Notes under the pieces: model-generated
The model's database searches: none
The model's input: only the letters and a program-made list of their open reading frames with translations
What the model was told of the DNA's origin: nothing
DNA from: Solimonas sp. SE-A11
GTDB taxonomy: Bacteria; Pseudomonadota; Gammaproteobacteria; Nevskiales; Nevskiaceae
Direction of reading: 5' to 3'
Assembly (NCBI RefSeq): GCF_030345715.1
Contig: NZ_JAUASX010000025.1
Span: forward strand, 1 to 64,000
Length of the DNA stretch: 64,000 nucleotides
Part shown: positions 19,920-28,743 of the stretch, piece by piece
How positions within the stretch are numbered: the stretch's first letter is position 1
How the letters are laid out: each line of letters starts with the position of its first letter
Position numbers and translations under genes: made by a program

Positions 19920-20276
19920 ATGACCGTCCGCGACATCGACGCATACATTGCCTGCTTTCCGGCCGAGGTGCAGCAAGTGCTGCAGCAGGTCCGCGCCACG
20001 ATCCGCGCGGCAGCGCCGCAAGCCGAGGAGAGGATCAGCTATCAGATGCCGGCCTTCTTCCAGGATGGCGTGATCGCCTACTTCGGCGGATTCAGGAAGC
20101 ATATCGGCTTCTATCCGCCGGTCGAAGGGGATGCCGTGCTGCTGCGTGCGGCCGCGCCCTATGCCGGCGAGAAGGGCAACCTGCGCTTCCCGCTGGACCA
20201 GCCGATCCCCTACGAGCTGATCGGGCGGATCGTGGAGGCCCGGGTCTGCGCGAAAGCGGCTCGGGGCCGCCGGTGA
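19920..20276 (+). CDS. DUF1801 family protein
   Basis: The 118-residue cytoplasmic protein has DUF1801 hallmarks: an N-terminal helix with DIDAYIACFPAEVQ, the ERISYQMPAF stretch and the FGGFRKHIGFYP strand. Some family members are described as iron chaperones, but that role cannot be assumed here. An AGGAGG-type ribosome-binding site precedes the ATG. It overlaps the next small gene by 4 nt (GTGA), so the two are probably translated together. Confidence 0.85.
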   Translation: MTVRDIDAYIACFPAEVQQVLQQVRATIRAAAPQAEERISYQMPAFFQDGVIAYFGGFRKHIGFYPPVEGDAVLLRAAAPYAGEKGNLRFPLDQPIPYELIGRIVEARVCAKAARGRR

Positions 20277-20671
20277 ACTCCATCCTCGTGCCGCTGCTGC
20301 GCGGGATCGACCGGGCGACATCCGCCGGTGCCTACCTGCAGGCCCAGGACGAAGCCCTGGTCATGGCCGCCGCTCAGCATGAGCAACTGCAGATCGACGC
20401 CCGGGAGCAGGAGCACCCCGGTCTGCGCATGGAAGCCCTGGGCCTGATCGCCCTGCTGTCGCGGGACGATGCGGCAAATCTGCTGCTCGTCAGCGCGCAG
20501 GACGATCCGGACCTGGCCGTGGCGGAGCATGCCAGGGCCCTGCTATACCATCTCGACATCGCCCGGAACGTGCGCGAGTCCGGCCGGATGTCCGCGGAGC
20601 AGATCGCCGCCTACCAGGGCAAGCTGCGCCGGCAGCGTGCCGACGCGCGCTTTGCTCAGAGGACGAAGTAG
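20273..20671 (+). CDS. Small hypothetical protein coupled to DUF1801 gene
   Basis: I do not recognise this protein. It is 132 residues if translation starts at the GTG that overlaps the DUF1801 stop (GTGA). It is mostly alpha-helical, with EHPGLRMEALGLIALLSRDDAANLLL and DPDLAVAEHARALLYHLDIA. These look like one or two HEAT-type helical hairpins. It has no signal peptide, no membrane segment and no cysteine. The last 16 nt overlap the convergent DUF456 gene. The tight overlap and coding-like composition support expression. Confidence 0.6.
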   Translation: MNSILVPLLRGIDRATSAGAYLQAQDEALVMAAAQHEQLQIDAREQEHPGLRMEALGLIALLSRDDAANLLLVSAQDDPDLAVAEHARALLYHLDIARNVRESGRMSAEQIAAYQGKLRRQRADARFAQRTK

Positions 20672-21150
20672 GACAGCACGAAGATGCCGATCATGGCGAA
20701 GGACAGCGCGACCTTCGCCAGCGTGCCGAACAGCAGGCCCAGCCAGGTGGCGATGCCGACCTTCGCCGCCTGGCCGCTGTCGCCCCGCACCGACAGCTCG
20801 CCGATCACCGCGCCGGCGAAGGGCCCGAGCAGCAGGCCGGGAATGCCGAAGAAGATGCCGACGATGCTGCCGATCAGCGCGCCCCAGATCGCGCGCGAAC
20901 TGGCGCCGACACGCTTGGCGCCCATGGCGCTGGCGGCGAAATCCACGATCACCGACAGCAGCGTCAGCACGCCGAGCAGGCCCATGGTGAAGCCGCCGAC
21001 GCGTTGGTAGCCGTCGATCCAGGCGGCCAGCCACAGGCCGATGAAGATCATCGGCACGCCGGGCAGGATCGGCAGGATCGTGCCGGCCAGGCCGACGCCG
21101 ACCAGCAGGAAGACGACGATCCACAGCCAGGGAGAGAGGGCGGCGTCCAT
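20656..21150 (-). CDS. DUF456 family membrane protein
   Basis: This is an integral inner-membrane protein of unknown function, 164 residues. Five or so hydrophobic helices are separated by glycine-rich turns. The GTILPILPGVPMIFIGL opening and the GIPGLLLGPFAGAVIGEL motif are diagnostic of DUF456. It follows the AcvB-like gene by 9 bp in the same direction and may be the last gene of the mprF-acvB unit. This raises the possibility of a lipid or envelope role (inference). Confidence 0.85.
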   Translation of the reverse strand: MDAALSPWLWIVVFLLVGVGLAGTILPILPGVPMIFIGLWLAAWIDGYQRVGGFTMGLLGVLTLLSVIVDFAASAMGAKRVGASSRAIWGALIGSIVGIFFGIPGLLLGPFAGAVIGELSVRGDSGQAAKVGIATWLGLLFGTLAKVALSFAMIGIFVLSYFVL

Positions 21151-21159
21151 GGGAAACGA

Positions 21160-22500
21160 TCAGCGCTTCGCCGATTGCAGGATGACCTGCGCGAGCTTTT
21201 CGTAGTCACCGTTGAAGTGATGCCCGCCTGGCAGCCAGACGATGCGGTGGCGCTTGGGATCGAGCTGGCGGCAGACGCTCTCGTCCTCTTCCTTGGCACA
21301 GATCGCGGTCAGGCTCGCGTCCCCGGCGAGGCGGTCCATCTCCGGCAGGATCGGATGCGTGCCGCTGGCGCCGATCCAGTTGCTGAGGTGGAACTCGAAA
21401 TGCGCCTGCTCGGTCTGCGCCATCGGCGCGGCCAGCTTGACCTGCGCGCGCAGGGCCGGCGGCAGGCGATTGAGCGCAAAGGGCAGCACATCGCCGCCCT
21501 GCGAGAAGCCGATCAGCCAGACATCCTGCCGCTGCCAGGCGACCTGGTAGTGGCGGATGACGCGGGCCAGGTCCGCCGCCAGGCCCTCGGGCGTGCGCAC
21601 CTTCCAGAAGTAGCGCAGCGAGTCGAAGCCGACCACGGAGACGCCCTTGGCTACCAGGGCCGCTGACACTTCCTGGTCCAGCCCGGCCCAGCCGCCATCG
21701 CCGGACAGGAAGATGGCGAAGGCCTTGCCGGACTGCTTCGCCGGCATCTCCAGCAGCGGCAGGTCGGCGACGTCGGCCGAGCGCGCCGCGGGTGGTGGCG
21801 GCAGGCGTGATGCCAGGCTGCGGTAGGCGGCGCGCACGGCGCTGGGGCCGGCAGGCTCCTTGAGCGTGCGCATGGCCGCCTGTGGCACCTTGCCCAGGAA
21901 GCGTTCCACCCGCGCCGCCTCGCAGGCCGGTGCCGGTGGCTGCAGCACGGCGAAGGGATCGCGCAGGGCGGCGGGGCGGTACTCCCAGCGGTCCTGCTTG
22001 CGGCGCGCCTGCAGGCCGCCATCGCCCTTGCACAGCGGCTGCTTCATGGCCAGCTCCGGGCAGAAATCCAGCGCCAGCGCGGCGGTGAACGTGCTGCCGT
22101 CGGACTGGCCCAGCAGTCCGTAGGTGAAGCCGGCGCCGATGCCCTGACCGACCAGGATCGGCGGGTAGTAGCCGTTGACCTGGGCATAGCCCTGCATGTG
22201 ACGGCTGAGATTCTCCAGGTCGCCGTTGGCGAACTGGCAGTCGCCGCCGTCCGCCTCCATCTTGCGGAAGAAGGCGCCGGTATCGATCACCGCGACCAGC
22301 GCGCCCTCCTGCGTCAGCGCGCGCGCCAGGCCGCGCGGGTCGCTGCCATCGTCGGTGAACAGGAAGGCGAAGCTGCGCGGCGCGCTCTGCGGGCGCTCCA
22401 GCGTGAAGTCGTCGAAACGGCCGTGCGACAGCGTCTCGCCGGCCTGGGCGGCGGGCAGCAGGGCGGCGGCCAGCAGCAGCGTTGCGAGCATATTTTTCAC
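21160..22500 (-). CDS. AcvB/VirJ family periplasmic hydrolase
   Basis: AcvB of Agrobacterium is a periplasmic serine hydrolase reported to cleave aminoacyl-phosphatidylglycerol made by the MprF homologue LpiA. This 446-residue protein has a signal peptide (about 1-20), an N-terminal VirJ-like half, and a C-terminal alpha/beta-hydrolase half. The nucleophile elbow is GFSQGG, the oxyanion region is SGDGGW, and the late His lies in GGHHFNG. The GTG at 22500 overlaps the mprF stop (GTGA) and supplies a Lys to the signal peptide; an ATG 9 nt later is an alternative. Physical coupling to mprF supports the lipid role. Confidence 0.85.
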   Translation of the reverse strand: MKNMLATLLLAAALLPAAQAGETLSHGRFDDFTLERPQSAPRSFAFLFTDDGSDPRGLARALTQEGALVAVIDTGAFFRKMEADGGDCQFANGDLENLSRHMQGYAQVNGYYPPILVGQGIGAGFTYGLLGQSDGSTFTAALALDFCPELAMKQPLCKGDGGLQARRKQDRWEYRPAALRDPFAVLQPPAPACEAARVERFLGKVPQAAMRTLKEPAGPSAVRAAYRSLASRLPPPPAARSADVADLPLLEMPAKQSGKAFAIFLSGDGGWAGLDQEVSAALVAKGVSVVGFDSLRYFWKVRTPEGLAADLARVIRHYQVAWQRQDVWLIGFSQGGDVLPFALNRLPPALRAQVKLAAPMAQTEQAHFEFHLSNWIGASGTHPILPEMDRLAGDASLTAICAKEEDESVCRQLDPKRHRIVWLPGGHHFNGDYEKLAQVILQSAKR

Positions 22501-25088
22501 TTGGCGATCACTCCACGCAGTCCGCCGCTGGCCAGGGCCGCGATGTCCATCAGCGCCAGCAGCGGCTGCAGGCCACCCGGCGCGCAGAGATAGCGCGGCT
22601 CCCACTCAGGAGCGAATTTTTCCTTGAAGGCGCGCAGGCCCTGGAAGTTGTAGAAGGGCTCGCCATGGCCGAACAGCAGGCTGCCGAAACGGTGCCAGCG
22701 CGGCGCCAGCGGATGCCTGGCGAAGCCCGACAGCGGCGCCATGCCCAGGCCGAAGCGGCCGTAGCCCTCGGCCTGGTAGTGCAGCAGCATGCGCACGAAC
22801 AGGTAGTCCATGGCGCCCCGCGGCGCATCGGCGCCGTAGCGCATCAGGTCCACCGCGATCTCCTCGCGCTGGCCCGTCATCAGCAGGTTGGCGAAGGCCA
22901 CCGGCTTTCCGTCCTTCAGCGCCAGTGCCACCGGCGAGCGCTGCAGGTAGTCGGGCAGGAAGGCGCCGAGCGAGAAGGACTTCTCGCGGGTGTCGTGATG
23001 GTCCAGCCAGGCGTCGGAGATGGCGCGCAGCTGCGGCAGCAGCGCCGGCACCTCGGCGGCGGGCACCACCTGGAAGGACAGGCCATCACGCTCGCCCTTG
23101 CTGACCGCGTGGCGCAGGTGCGCCAGCTTGGAGCCCTTGGTGGAGAAGGTCTTGAGATCGACGCTGGCGTATTCGCCGAGCTTGTAGGCGCGCAGGCCGG
23201 CGTCGAGGTACAGCGACAGCTGCTCCGGCGGCACCTGGTAGAACACCGCGCGCCCGCCGTGCTCGTCGGCCAGCTCGATGAAACGCCAGACCAGCTCGGC
23301 CCATTCCTCGCGCGAACCGACCGGGTCGTACAGCGAGACCCAGCTGCGGTTGCGCTTGCCGTACATGATGAAGCTCTTGCCGGACTCGGAGAACAGGAAG
23401 CTCTTGTCGCCGGTCAGCGCCAGGCCGGCGGACACTACCGGCTGCGCCTGCAGCACGGCGGCGGCGCGCTCCAGCTCCGCGCTGCTGGGCGCGGCGACGC
23501 GGCCGGAGGCAGGGCGGAACAACTGCCACAGCGCGAAACCCAGAGCCGCCAGCACCACCGCCAGCAGCGCGCGCAGGCCCCGCGGCGCGTGGCCGTCGAT
23601 CTGGAACTGCCACCACAGCTGGCTGGTGTAGGGCACGTCCTGGTAGACGAAGAACAGCAACCACCACACGGCGGCCACGACGATGCCCACCGTCATCAGC
23701 CAGGGCCAGCTCAGCACGCCCGCGAACAGCGAGGCGCGGCGGTCGAACTCGCGGCGGCTGGCCAGCAGTACCAGGAGCAGGAAACCCAGTACCACCATCT
23801 CGCTCAGGGCCACGCCCTTGGGCAGGGCCAGCCAGAAGTTGAGCACGGTGATCAGCACCGCGGTCCACCAGGCGGCGTCAAGGCGATGCAGCAGGCCGCG
23901 CGCCACGAACAGCAGCACCAGGCCGGCGATGCTACCGAGGAAGTGCGCCGCCTCCACCACCTCCAACGGCACCTTCAGCGCCAGCAGCTCGGTGGCTTCG
24001 TCGGTGGCCGGCGTCACGCCGGACACCAGCAACATGACGCCGACGACGAAGGTCAGCGTCGACAGGAACAGCGGGGTCAGTTGCGTAGCGGCGCGGCCCA
24101 CGCGCTGCGCCACACCGACGCGCAGTTCGTTCCATGCCAGCAGGCCCACGGCGACGAACAGCGGCAGCAGGAAGTAGATGGCGCGGTACAGCACCAGCGC
24201 GCCGGCCACCTGCTCCAGCGGCGCATGGCCACGATAGGCCAGCAGGATCACCGCCTCGAACACGCCCAGTCCGCCGGGCACGTGGCTGATCACGCCCAGG
24301 GTGATGGCGATGGCGTAGAACGCGGTCAGCGCCGGGAAGCCAACGTCGCTCTGCGGCATCAGGAACCACAGCGCCGCCGCCGCGGCCAGGATGTCCAGCG
24401 CCGAGAACAGCAGTTGCGCCGATGCCAGGCCCGGTCCGGGCAGACGCAGGGTCCAGCGATCGAACAGGCTCAGCTCGCGGCGCCAGGCGCAGAGCGCGAT
24501 GAAGGCCGCGGTGCAGATCAGGATGGCCGCCGCGATCAGCTCCAGGCCGGCGGCGGGAATGCGGGCGATGGACTCGATCTCGCCGGCACCCCAGAGCAGG
24601 GCCGCGGCGCCCACGGCGACGATGCCGCCGCCGAAGGCCAGGGCGATGAAGGCGATCAGCTGGCCGATGCGCCCGGTGTCGATGCCGGCGGCGGCATATA
24701 GACGCATGCGCACGGCGCCGCCAGTCAGCACGCCCAGGCCCACGGTGTTGCCCAGGGCATAGCCGCTGAAGGAGGCCAGGGCCAGCACCCGCGGCGGCAC
24801 CCGGGCGCCGACATAGCGCAGGCCGGACCAGTCGTAGCCCATCAGGGCGACGTAGCTGGCCGCCGTGGCCAGCAGGGCCAGGCCGATGTGGCTGGCCGGC
24901 GTGTTGCGCACCACCGCCGCCAGCTCGGCGTAGCTCACCTCCCGCAGCAGCAGGCGGATGGCGGCCAGCACCAGGACCGTCAGCAGCAGGGCGCCGATGG
25001 CCGGGAGCCAGCCGCGCAAACGTGGCCAGAGGCCTTCGGCCGGGGGGGCGGAGGGGGTCGGCGTGGGCGCGGCGGGCCTTGCGGACAT
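22497..25088 (-). CDS. mprF: Phosphatidylglycerol lysyltransferase/flippase
   Basis: MprF uses aminoacyl-tRNA to add a positively charged amino acid to phosphatidylglycerol and flips the product outward, lowering envelope negative charge. The 863-residue protein has an N-terminal multi-helix UPF0104/flippase region with about 12-14 membrane segments. The C-terminal cytoplasmic synthase domain (DUF2156, about 540-855) includes LAFADEHGGRAVFYQ-like and KGERDGLSF stretches. The ATG at 25088 is chosen; the frame upstream lacks conserved sequence. It overlaps acvB by 4 nt. Lysine versus alanine specificity cannot be read. Confidence 0.92.
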   Translation of the reverse strand: MSARPAAPTPTPSAPPAEGLWPRLRGWLPAIGALLLTVLVLAAIRLLLREVSYAELAAVVRNTPASHIGLALLATAASYVALMGYDWSGLRYVGARVPPRVLALASFSGYALGNTVGLGVLTGGAVRMRLYAAAGIDTGRIGQLIAFIALAFGGGIVAVGAAALLWGAGEIESIARIPAAGLELIAAAILICTAAFIALCAWRRELSLFDRWTLRLPGPGLASAQLLFSALDILAAAAALWFLMPQSDVGFPALTAFYAIAITLGVISHVPGGLGVFEAVILLAYRGHAPLEQVAGALVLYRAIYFLLPLFVAVGLLAWNELRVGVAQRVGRAATQLTPLFLSTLTFVVGVMLLVSGVTPATDEATELLALKVPLEVVEAAHFLGSIAGLVLLFVARGLLHRLDAAWWTAVLITVLNFWLALPKGVALSEMVVLGFLLLVLLASRREFDRRASLFAGVLSWPWLMTVGIVVAAVWWLLFFVYQDVPYTSQLWWQFQIDGHAPRGLRALLAVVLAALGFALWQLFRPASGRVAAPSSAELERAAAVLQAQPVVSAGLALTGDKSFLFSESGKSFIMYGKRNRSWVSLYDPVGSREEWAELVWRFIELADEHGGRAVFYQVPPEQLSLYLDAGLRAYKLGEYASVDLKTFSTKGSKLAHLRHAVSKGERDGLSFQVVPAAEVPALLPQLRAISDAWLDHHDTREKSFSLGAFLPDYLQRSPVALALKDGKPVAFANLLMTGQREEIAVDLMRYGADAPRGAMDYLFVRMLLHYQAEGYGRFGLGMAPLSGFARHPLAPRWHRFGSLLFGHGEPFYNFQGLRAFKEKFAPEWEPRYLCAPGGLQPLLALMDIAALASGGLRGVIAK

Positions 25089-25255
25089 GAGAGGGGTGAC
25101 GATCAAGAGACCGGCAAGGCCGGCGGAGGCGGATATTCTGTCACCGCGGGCATGCGGTTTGTATGGCTCCGGGAGGCCGACCAGGCAGCCATCACCCACC
25201 ATCCCCAGCTTTTGTTTACTGCCAGCGCCCGGCTTAGCCCTTAGACTGTGCCCCC

Positions 25256-26725
25256 ATGCGAAACCCGCCCCGACACTCCGAACAGCTGATCCAGCGCCTG
25301 CGCCGGGACCTGGACCAGGCCCCCGACTATGCCGCCTGGAAACAGATCGCCGAGGAGCTGGACCGCCTGGAAGGCGGCGAGGCCTGGCGCCTGGACGATA
25401 CCTGCGCGGATTTCGATCACCTGTTGATCAAGGAACGCCTGGCCGGCATGCGCGAGCTGCGCCGCCAGGGCGACGCCCGGCAGCTGGCCTTCAACCTCTA
25501 CGAGGGCCTGCACGGCAACCTGGGCAATATCTCCAACCCGGTGCTGTACCAGGTGGCCCGCGGCGGAACCAAACGACTGGTCGAGGAATACCTGGACGAG
25601 GTCGCCCGCTGCCTGGACTACCTCTGCGCCGGCGATTTCGCCAACTTCAGTCACGACGACAAGATCGTCTTCTTCAAGCGCACCGGCACGGTCTTCGGCC
25701 GGTCCGCGCTGATGCTGTCCGGCGGCGCCACCCTGGGCATGTTCCACCTGGGCGTGATCAAGGCGCTGCACGAGCAGGGCCTGCTGCCGCGCGTGATCTC
25801 CGGCTCCTCGGCCGGCTCGATCATCGCCAGCGTGGTGGGGTCGCGCTCCGACGCCGAGCTCGGTCGCATCTTCGAACCCGACGGTCTCGACATCGCCGCC
25901 TTCCAGCGCTTCGGCCTGCGCAATGCCCTGAGCGGCAAGGCGCTGATGGACCCTGCGCAGCTGGAACGCTGCGTCGGCGTGAACATCGGCGACCTCAGCT
26001 TCTTGGAGGCCTTCGAGCGCTCGCGCCGCATCGTCGGCATCACCATCTCGCCGGCCGACCCGCACCACCAGGGCCGCCTGCTCAACTACCTGTCGGCACC
26101 GCATGTGCTGATGCGCAAGGCGGTGATGGCGTCCTGCGCGGTACCGGGGGTGTTCCCGCCGGTGATGCTGGAGGCGCGCAATTACGACGACCAGATCGTG
26201 CCCTACATGCCGGCCAAGCGCTGGATCGACGGCACGCTGTCCAACGACCTGCCGATGCTGCGCGTGGCGCGCCTGCACAACGTCAACCACTACATCGTCA
26301 GCCAGACCAATCCGCACATCGTGCCTTTCATGTCGGAGAAGATCCTGGAGCCCAAGCGCGGCATCGCGCCGCTGGCCAAGGAGCTGATCGCCCAGGGCAG
26401 CCGCGGCGCGCTGCAGCTGGCGCGCAAGCACCTGGACCCCTACGGCAGCGGGCGTGTGATCAACAAGGTCGACTCGATGATGCGCCAGCGCTACAGCGGC
26501 GACATCAACATCCTGCCGCAGCACACGCCGCGGCACCTGCTCAAGCTCTTCGCCAACCTCAGCCAGGACGACCTGCAGTCCTACATCCGCGAGGGCGAGC
26601 GCGCCACCTGGCGCCAGATCGAGCGCATCCGCTACCAGACGCGCATCTCGCGCGCCTTCGAGGACTGCCTCAAGCTGCTCAAGGACCGCCACCCCTCGGC
26701 GGCACGCCTGCAGGCCTTCGGCTGA
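25256..26725 (+). CDS. DUF3336/patatin-like phospholipase
   Basis: This is a predicted serine lipid acyl hydrolase. The 489-residue protein has an N-terminal DUF3336 region (about 1-140), as in eukaryotic and bacterial TGL-type lipases, followed by the patatin domain (about 155-345). The catalytic dyad is visible: GSSAGS (serine, about 184) and the Asp in DGTLSNDLP (about 324). The oxyanion loop is SGGATLG. The C-terminal part (about 350-489) is helical. It is divergent from mprF and followed by a TetR regulator. The substrate is unknown; intracellular triacylglycerol or phospholipid is plausible. Confidence 0.88.
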   Translation: MRNPPRHSEQLIQRLRRDLDQAPDYAAWKQIAEELDRLEGGEAWRLDDTCADFDHLLIKERLAGMRELRRQGDARQLAFNLYEGLHGNLGNISNPVLYQVARGGTKRLVEEYLDEVARCLDYLCAGDFANFSHDDKIVFFKRTGTVFGRSALMLSGGATLGMFHLGVIKALHEQGLLPRVISGSSAGSIIASVVGSRSDAELGRIFEPDGLDIAAFQRFGLRNALSGKALMDPAQLERCVGVNIGDLSFLEAFERSRRIVGITISPADPHHQGRLLNYLSAPHVLMRKAVMASCAVPGVFPPVMLEARNYDDQIVPYMPAKRWIDGTLSNDLPMLRVARLHNVNHYIVSQTNPHIVPFMSEKILEPKRGIAPLAKELIAQGSRGALQLARKHLDPYGSGRVINKVDSMMRQRYSGDINILPQHTPRHLLKLFANLSQDDLQSYIREGERATWRQIERIRYQTRISRAFEDCLKLLKDRHPSAARLQAFG

Positions 26726-26941
26726 GCCCTGCGCCGGCTCCTGGCCGGTAAAGACACAGGCGCTCCTTGCTGTGCTCTCGAAAGTGGGCGGAAAAATCGA
26801 GACTTTTGGCCCAGAATGCTGGAATACCCGCTGCTAGTATCAAAGCGGGGTCCCGCCTTGGGGGGCGGGCCTGCAAAACCTTTGGGGACGAATCGCGGCA
26901 TGGCCGCAGCAGGCAAGGACAAAAGTGGTACGGGGGGGCAA

Positions 26942-27592
26942 ATGACGGATCTTTCGATAGCACCGGTGCGGGCTGCTTCCGCGCCGATCGTGCCGGTGAC
27001 GGCGCGTGGCGAGGCAACCCGGCGCAAGCTGATGGAAGCGGCGGAAAAGGACTTCGGCGAGAAGGGCTTCTATGCTGCCTCGGTCAGTTCGATCACGCAT
27101 CGCGCGGGCGTCGGCCAAGGCACCTTCTATCTCTACTTCCGCAGCAAGGAAGAGATCTTCGCCATGCTGGTCAGCGAGATCGGGCAGGAATTGCGCCGCC
27201 GCATGTCCGGCGCCATCAGCAGCTCCGCGACCCTGGAGGAAGCCACGCAGGGCGGCATCAGCGCCTTCCTGGCCTTTGCACAGAAGCATCAGGGGCTGTT
27301 CCGCATCGTGCAGGAGTCGCAGTTCGTCGACGAGCCGAGCTACCGCGAGTACTACCACCTGCTTGAGCAGAGCTGCCGCGCCGGCCTGATGGAAGCGCAG
27401 CAGCGGGGCTATATCGGCGCCGGGGACGCGGAGGTGCGGGCCTGGGCGATCATCGGCATCACCCACTTCCTGGGGCTGCGCTACTGCCTGTGGCAGGGCC
27501 GCCTGCCGGAGGACGCCGTGCTGCAGGATGTCACGCAGTTCATCTCGCAGGCGCTGCACTCACCGCGCCGGGATACGCTGCCCTCGTTCTAG
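26942..27592 (+). CDS. TetR/AcrR family transcriptional regulator
   Basis: This 216-residue helix-turn-helix repressor-type protein has the TetR DNA-binding domain at about 20-70. The typical segments are TRRKLMEAAEKDFGEKGF, VSSITHRAGVGQGTFYLYF and KEEIF. The C-terminal ligand domain (about 80-210) is unassigned. The ATG at 26942 is preceded by a G-rich run (acGGGGGGGcaa) that can act as a ribosome-binding site; the frame opens further upstream at 26816 without conserved sequence. The nearest upstream gene is the patatin, a possible target, but its operator cannot be identified. Confidence 0.88.
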   Translation: MTDLSIAPVRAASAPIVPVTARGEATRRKLMEAAEKDFGEKGFYAASVSSITHRAGVGQGTFYLYFRSKEEIFAMLVSEIGQELRRRMSGAISSSATLEEATQGGISAFLAFAQKHQGLFRIVQESQFVDEPSYREYYHLLEQSCRAGLMEAQQRGYIGAGDAEVRAWAIIGITHFLGLRYCLWQGRLPEDAVLQDVTQFISQALHSPRRDTLPSF

Positions 27593-27611
27593 GTCAGCGC
27601 GTCGGCTCACG

Positions 27612-28001
27612 CTAGAAAAGATCGGTCTTGCGCCGGCCGTAGTCACCTTCCGGCGCCGGAGCCTCGCTGCGCCGCAGGCTGCTGGCCGCCGGGGCAGGCT
27701 TCCTGGGCGACAGCAGGGCCGCCAGCATGCCGCGCGGGGCTTCCGCCCGGCGCCCGCTGCGCAGTCGCTCATGGCCGCGCGGGGTCAGGATCAGGACCGG
27801 GCCCTCGGACTCTTCGTCGAGCTCGAGTTCGCCGTCGAACACCAGCCCGCGGACCGCCTGCGTCAGGTCGCCCCGCCGCAGCTGTGTCTGCGGCCAGTCG
27901 GCACGCAGGGTCTCCAGCGGCAACTGCCCGCCGACCGGCACCTGCCGATCCGCGAAGATCTGCAGCACCGCCGTCTCGATCACGTCCTCGTCAACGCTCA
28001 C
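27612..28001 (-). CDS. Small winged-helix-like hypothetical protein
   Basis: I do not recognise this protein. The GTG at 28001 has a strong GGAGGAG site 3 to 8 nt upstream, so I take that start (129 aa). The frame continues open to 28181 without a comparable signal. Residues about 1-80 look like a helix-rich winged-helix fold (ETAVLQIFADRQ, LETLRADWPQTQLRRGDLTQAVRGL) ending in a beta-wing. An Arg/Ala/Pro-rich tail follows. It ends convergently 20 bp from the TetR gene. DNA binding is possible but unsupported. Confidence 0.6.
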   Translation of the reverse strand: MSVDEDVIETAVLQIFADRQVPVGGQLPLETLRADWPQTQLRRGDLTQAVRGLVFDGELELDEESEGPVLILTPRGHERLRSGRRAEAPRGMLAALLSPRKPAPAASSLRRSEAPAPEGDYGRRKTDLF

Positions 28002-28224
28002 CCGCTCCTCCAGAAAACCGTGCCGCCGTCCTGGCTCCAGCCCGATGGCCGCTACCTTAGCGCAAGAGACACTGCGTGCCTGTAGGGGTTTTGTCGTGTG
28101 GGGACCAAAGGAAGCGCCGAGCCGGTGGACGGCCGGCGCCATCAGGCAAAGCGCCATGCCGATGCCCGCCATGCTTGACACCCTGGCCCCCTGCAGAACG
28201 GGGCCGGGGTGTGATCAGGCCCGC

Positions 28225-28623
28225 CTACTTCTTCAGCAGGTCGCGGATTTCCATCAGCAGCTTTTCCTGGGCCGTCGGTGCGGGCGGCTCGGCCGGCTTG
28301 GCGGCTTCCTGGTGGCGCAGGCGATTGATGCCCTTCACCAGCATGAAGATGACGAAGGCGATGATGGCGAAGTCGAAGCAGACCTGGATGAACTTACCGT
28401 AGGCCAGCACCACCGCCGGCGTGTCGCCGACCGCGTCCTTGAGCACCCAACCGAGCTTGCTGAAATCGATGCCCGCCAGCGCCAAGCCCAGCGGAGGCAT
28501 GATGATGTCGGCCACCAGCGAGGACACGATCTTGCCGAATGCGGCGCCGATGACGACACCGACGGCCAGGTCGACGACGTTGCCGCGCATCGCAAACTGG
28601 CGGAACTCGCTCATCATGCTCAT
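28225..28623 (-). CDS. mscL: Large-conductance mechanosensitive channel
   Basis: MscL is a pentameric inner-membrane channel that opens under high membrane tension to release solutes during osmotic downshock. The 132-residue protein has the MscL signature ([21 protein letters not shown]), a periplasmic loop, a second helix ([17 protein letters not shown]-like) and the cytoplasmic C-terminal helix [11 protein letters not shown]. The start at 28623 has a GGAAG site 7 nt upstream; ATGs follow at the third and fourth codons. It stands alone. Confidence 0.96.
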   Translation of the reverse strand: MSMMSEFRQFAMRGNVVDLAVGVVIGAAFGKIVSSLVADIIMPPLGLALAGIDFSKLGWVLKDAVGDTPAVVLAYGKFIQVCFDFAIIAFVIFMLVKGINRLRHQEAAKPAEPPAPTAQEKLLMEIRDLLKK

Positions 28624-28705
28624 GGTTTCTTCCTTCTGTTTGATGGGAAACGCGTTCAGCCCGAACGCTGCGCGGATTTTAACCTTGACATCGAATGATG
28701 TTGTG

Positions 28706-28730
28706 ATTTTATTTTTACCAAAAATAAAAT
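28706..28730. terminator. Perfect AT-only 11-bp hairpin
   Basis: ATTTTATTTTT and AAAAATAAAAT form a perfect 11-bp inverted repeat with a 3-nt loop. It lies downstream of the SDR gene and upstream of mscL. It may act as a weak terminator or as part of the mscL promoter region; its base content is unusual for this genome. Confidence 0.4.
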
Positions 28731-28743
28731 ATTTAATAATTAA

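Noticed and set aside
22482-24701. 739-codon plus-strand open frame over mprF
   Set aside because: It is antisense to mprF, Gln/His/Arg-rich, and without a domain. This is a codon-bias shadow in GC-rich DNA.
28002-28181. Upstream extension of the winged-helix-like gene
   Set aside because: No ribosome-binding site supports it, and the added residues look like translated intergenic DNA. The GTG at 28001 has a strong GGAGGAG.
28684-28711. TTGACA-like promoter on the plus strand
   Set aside because: The next gene downstream on that strand is not within reach; the region is only AT-rich.
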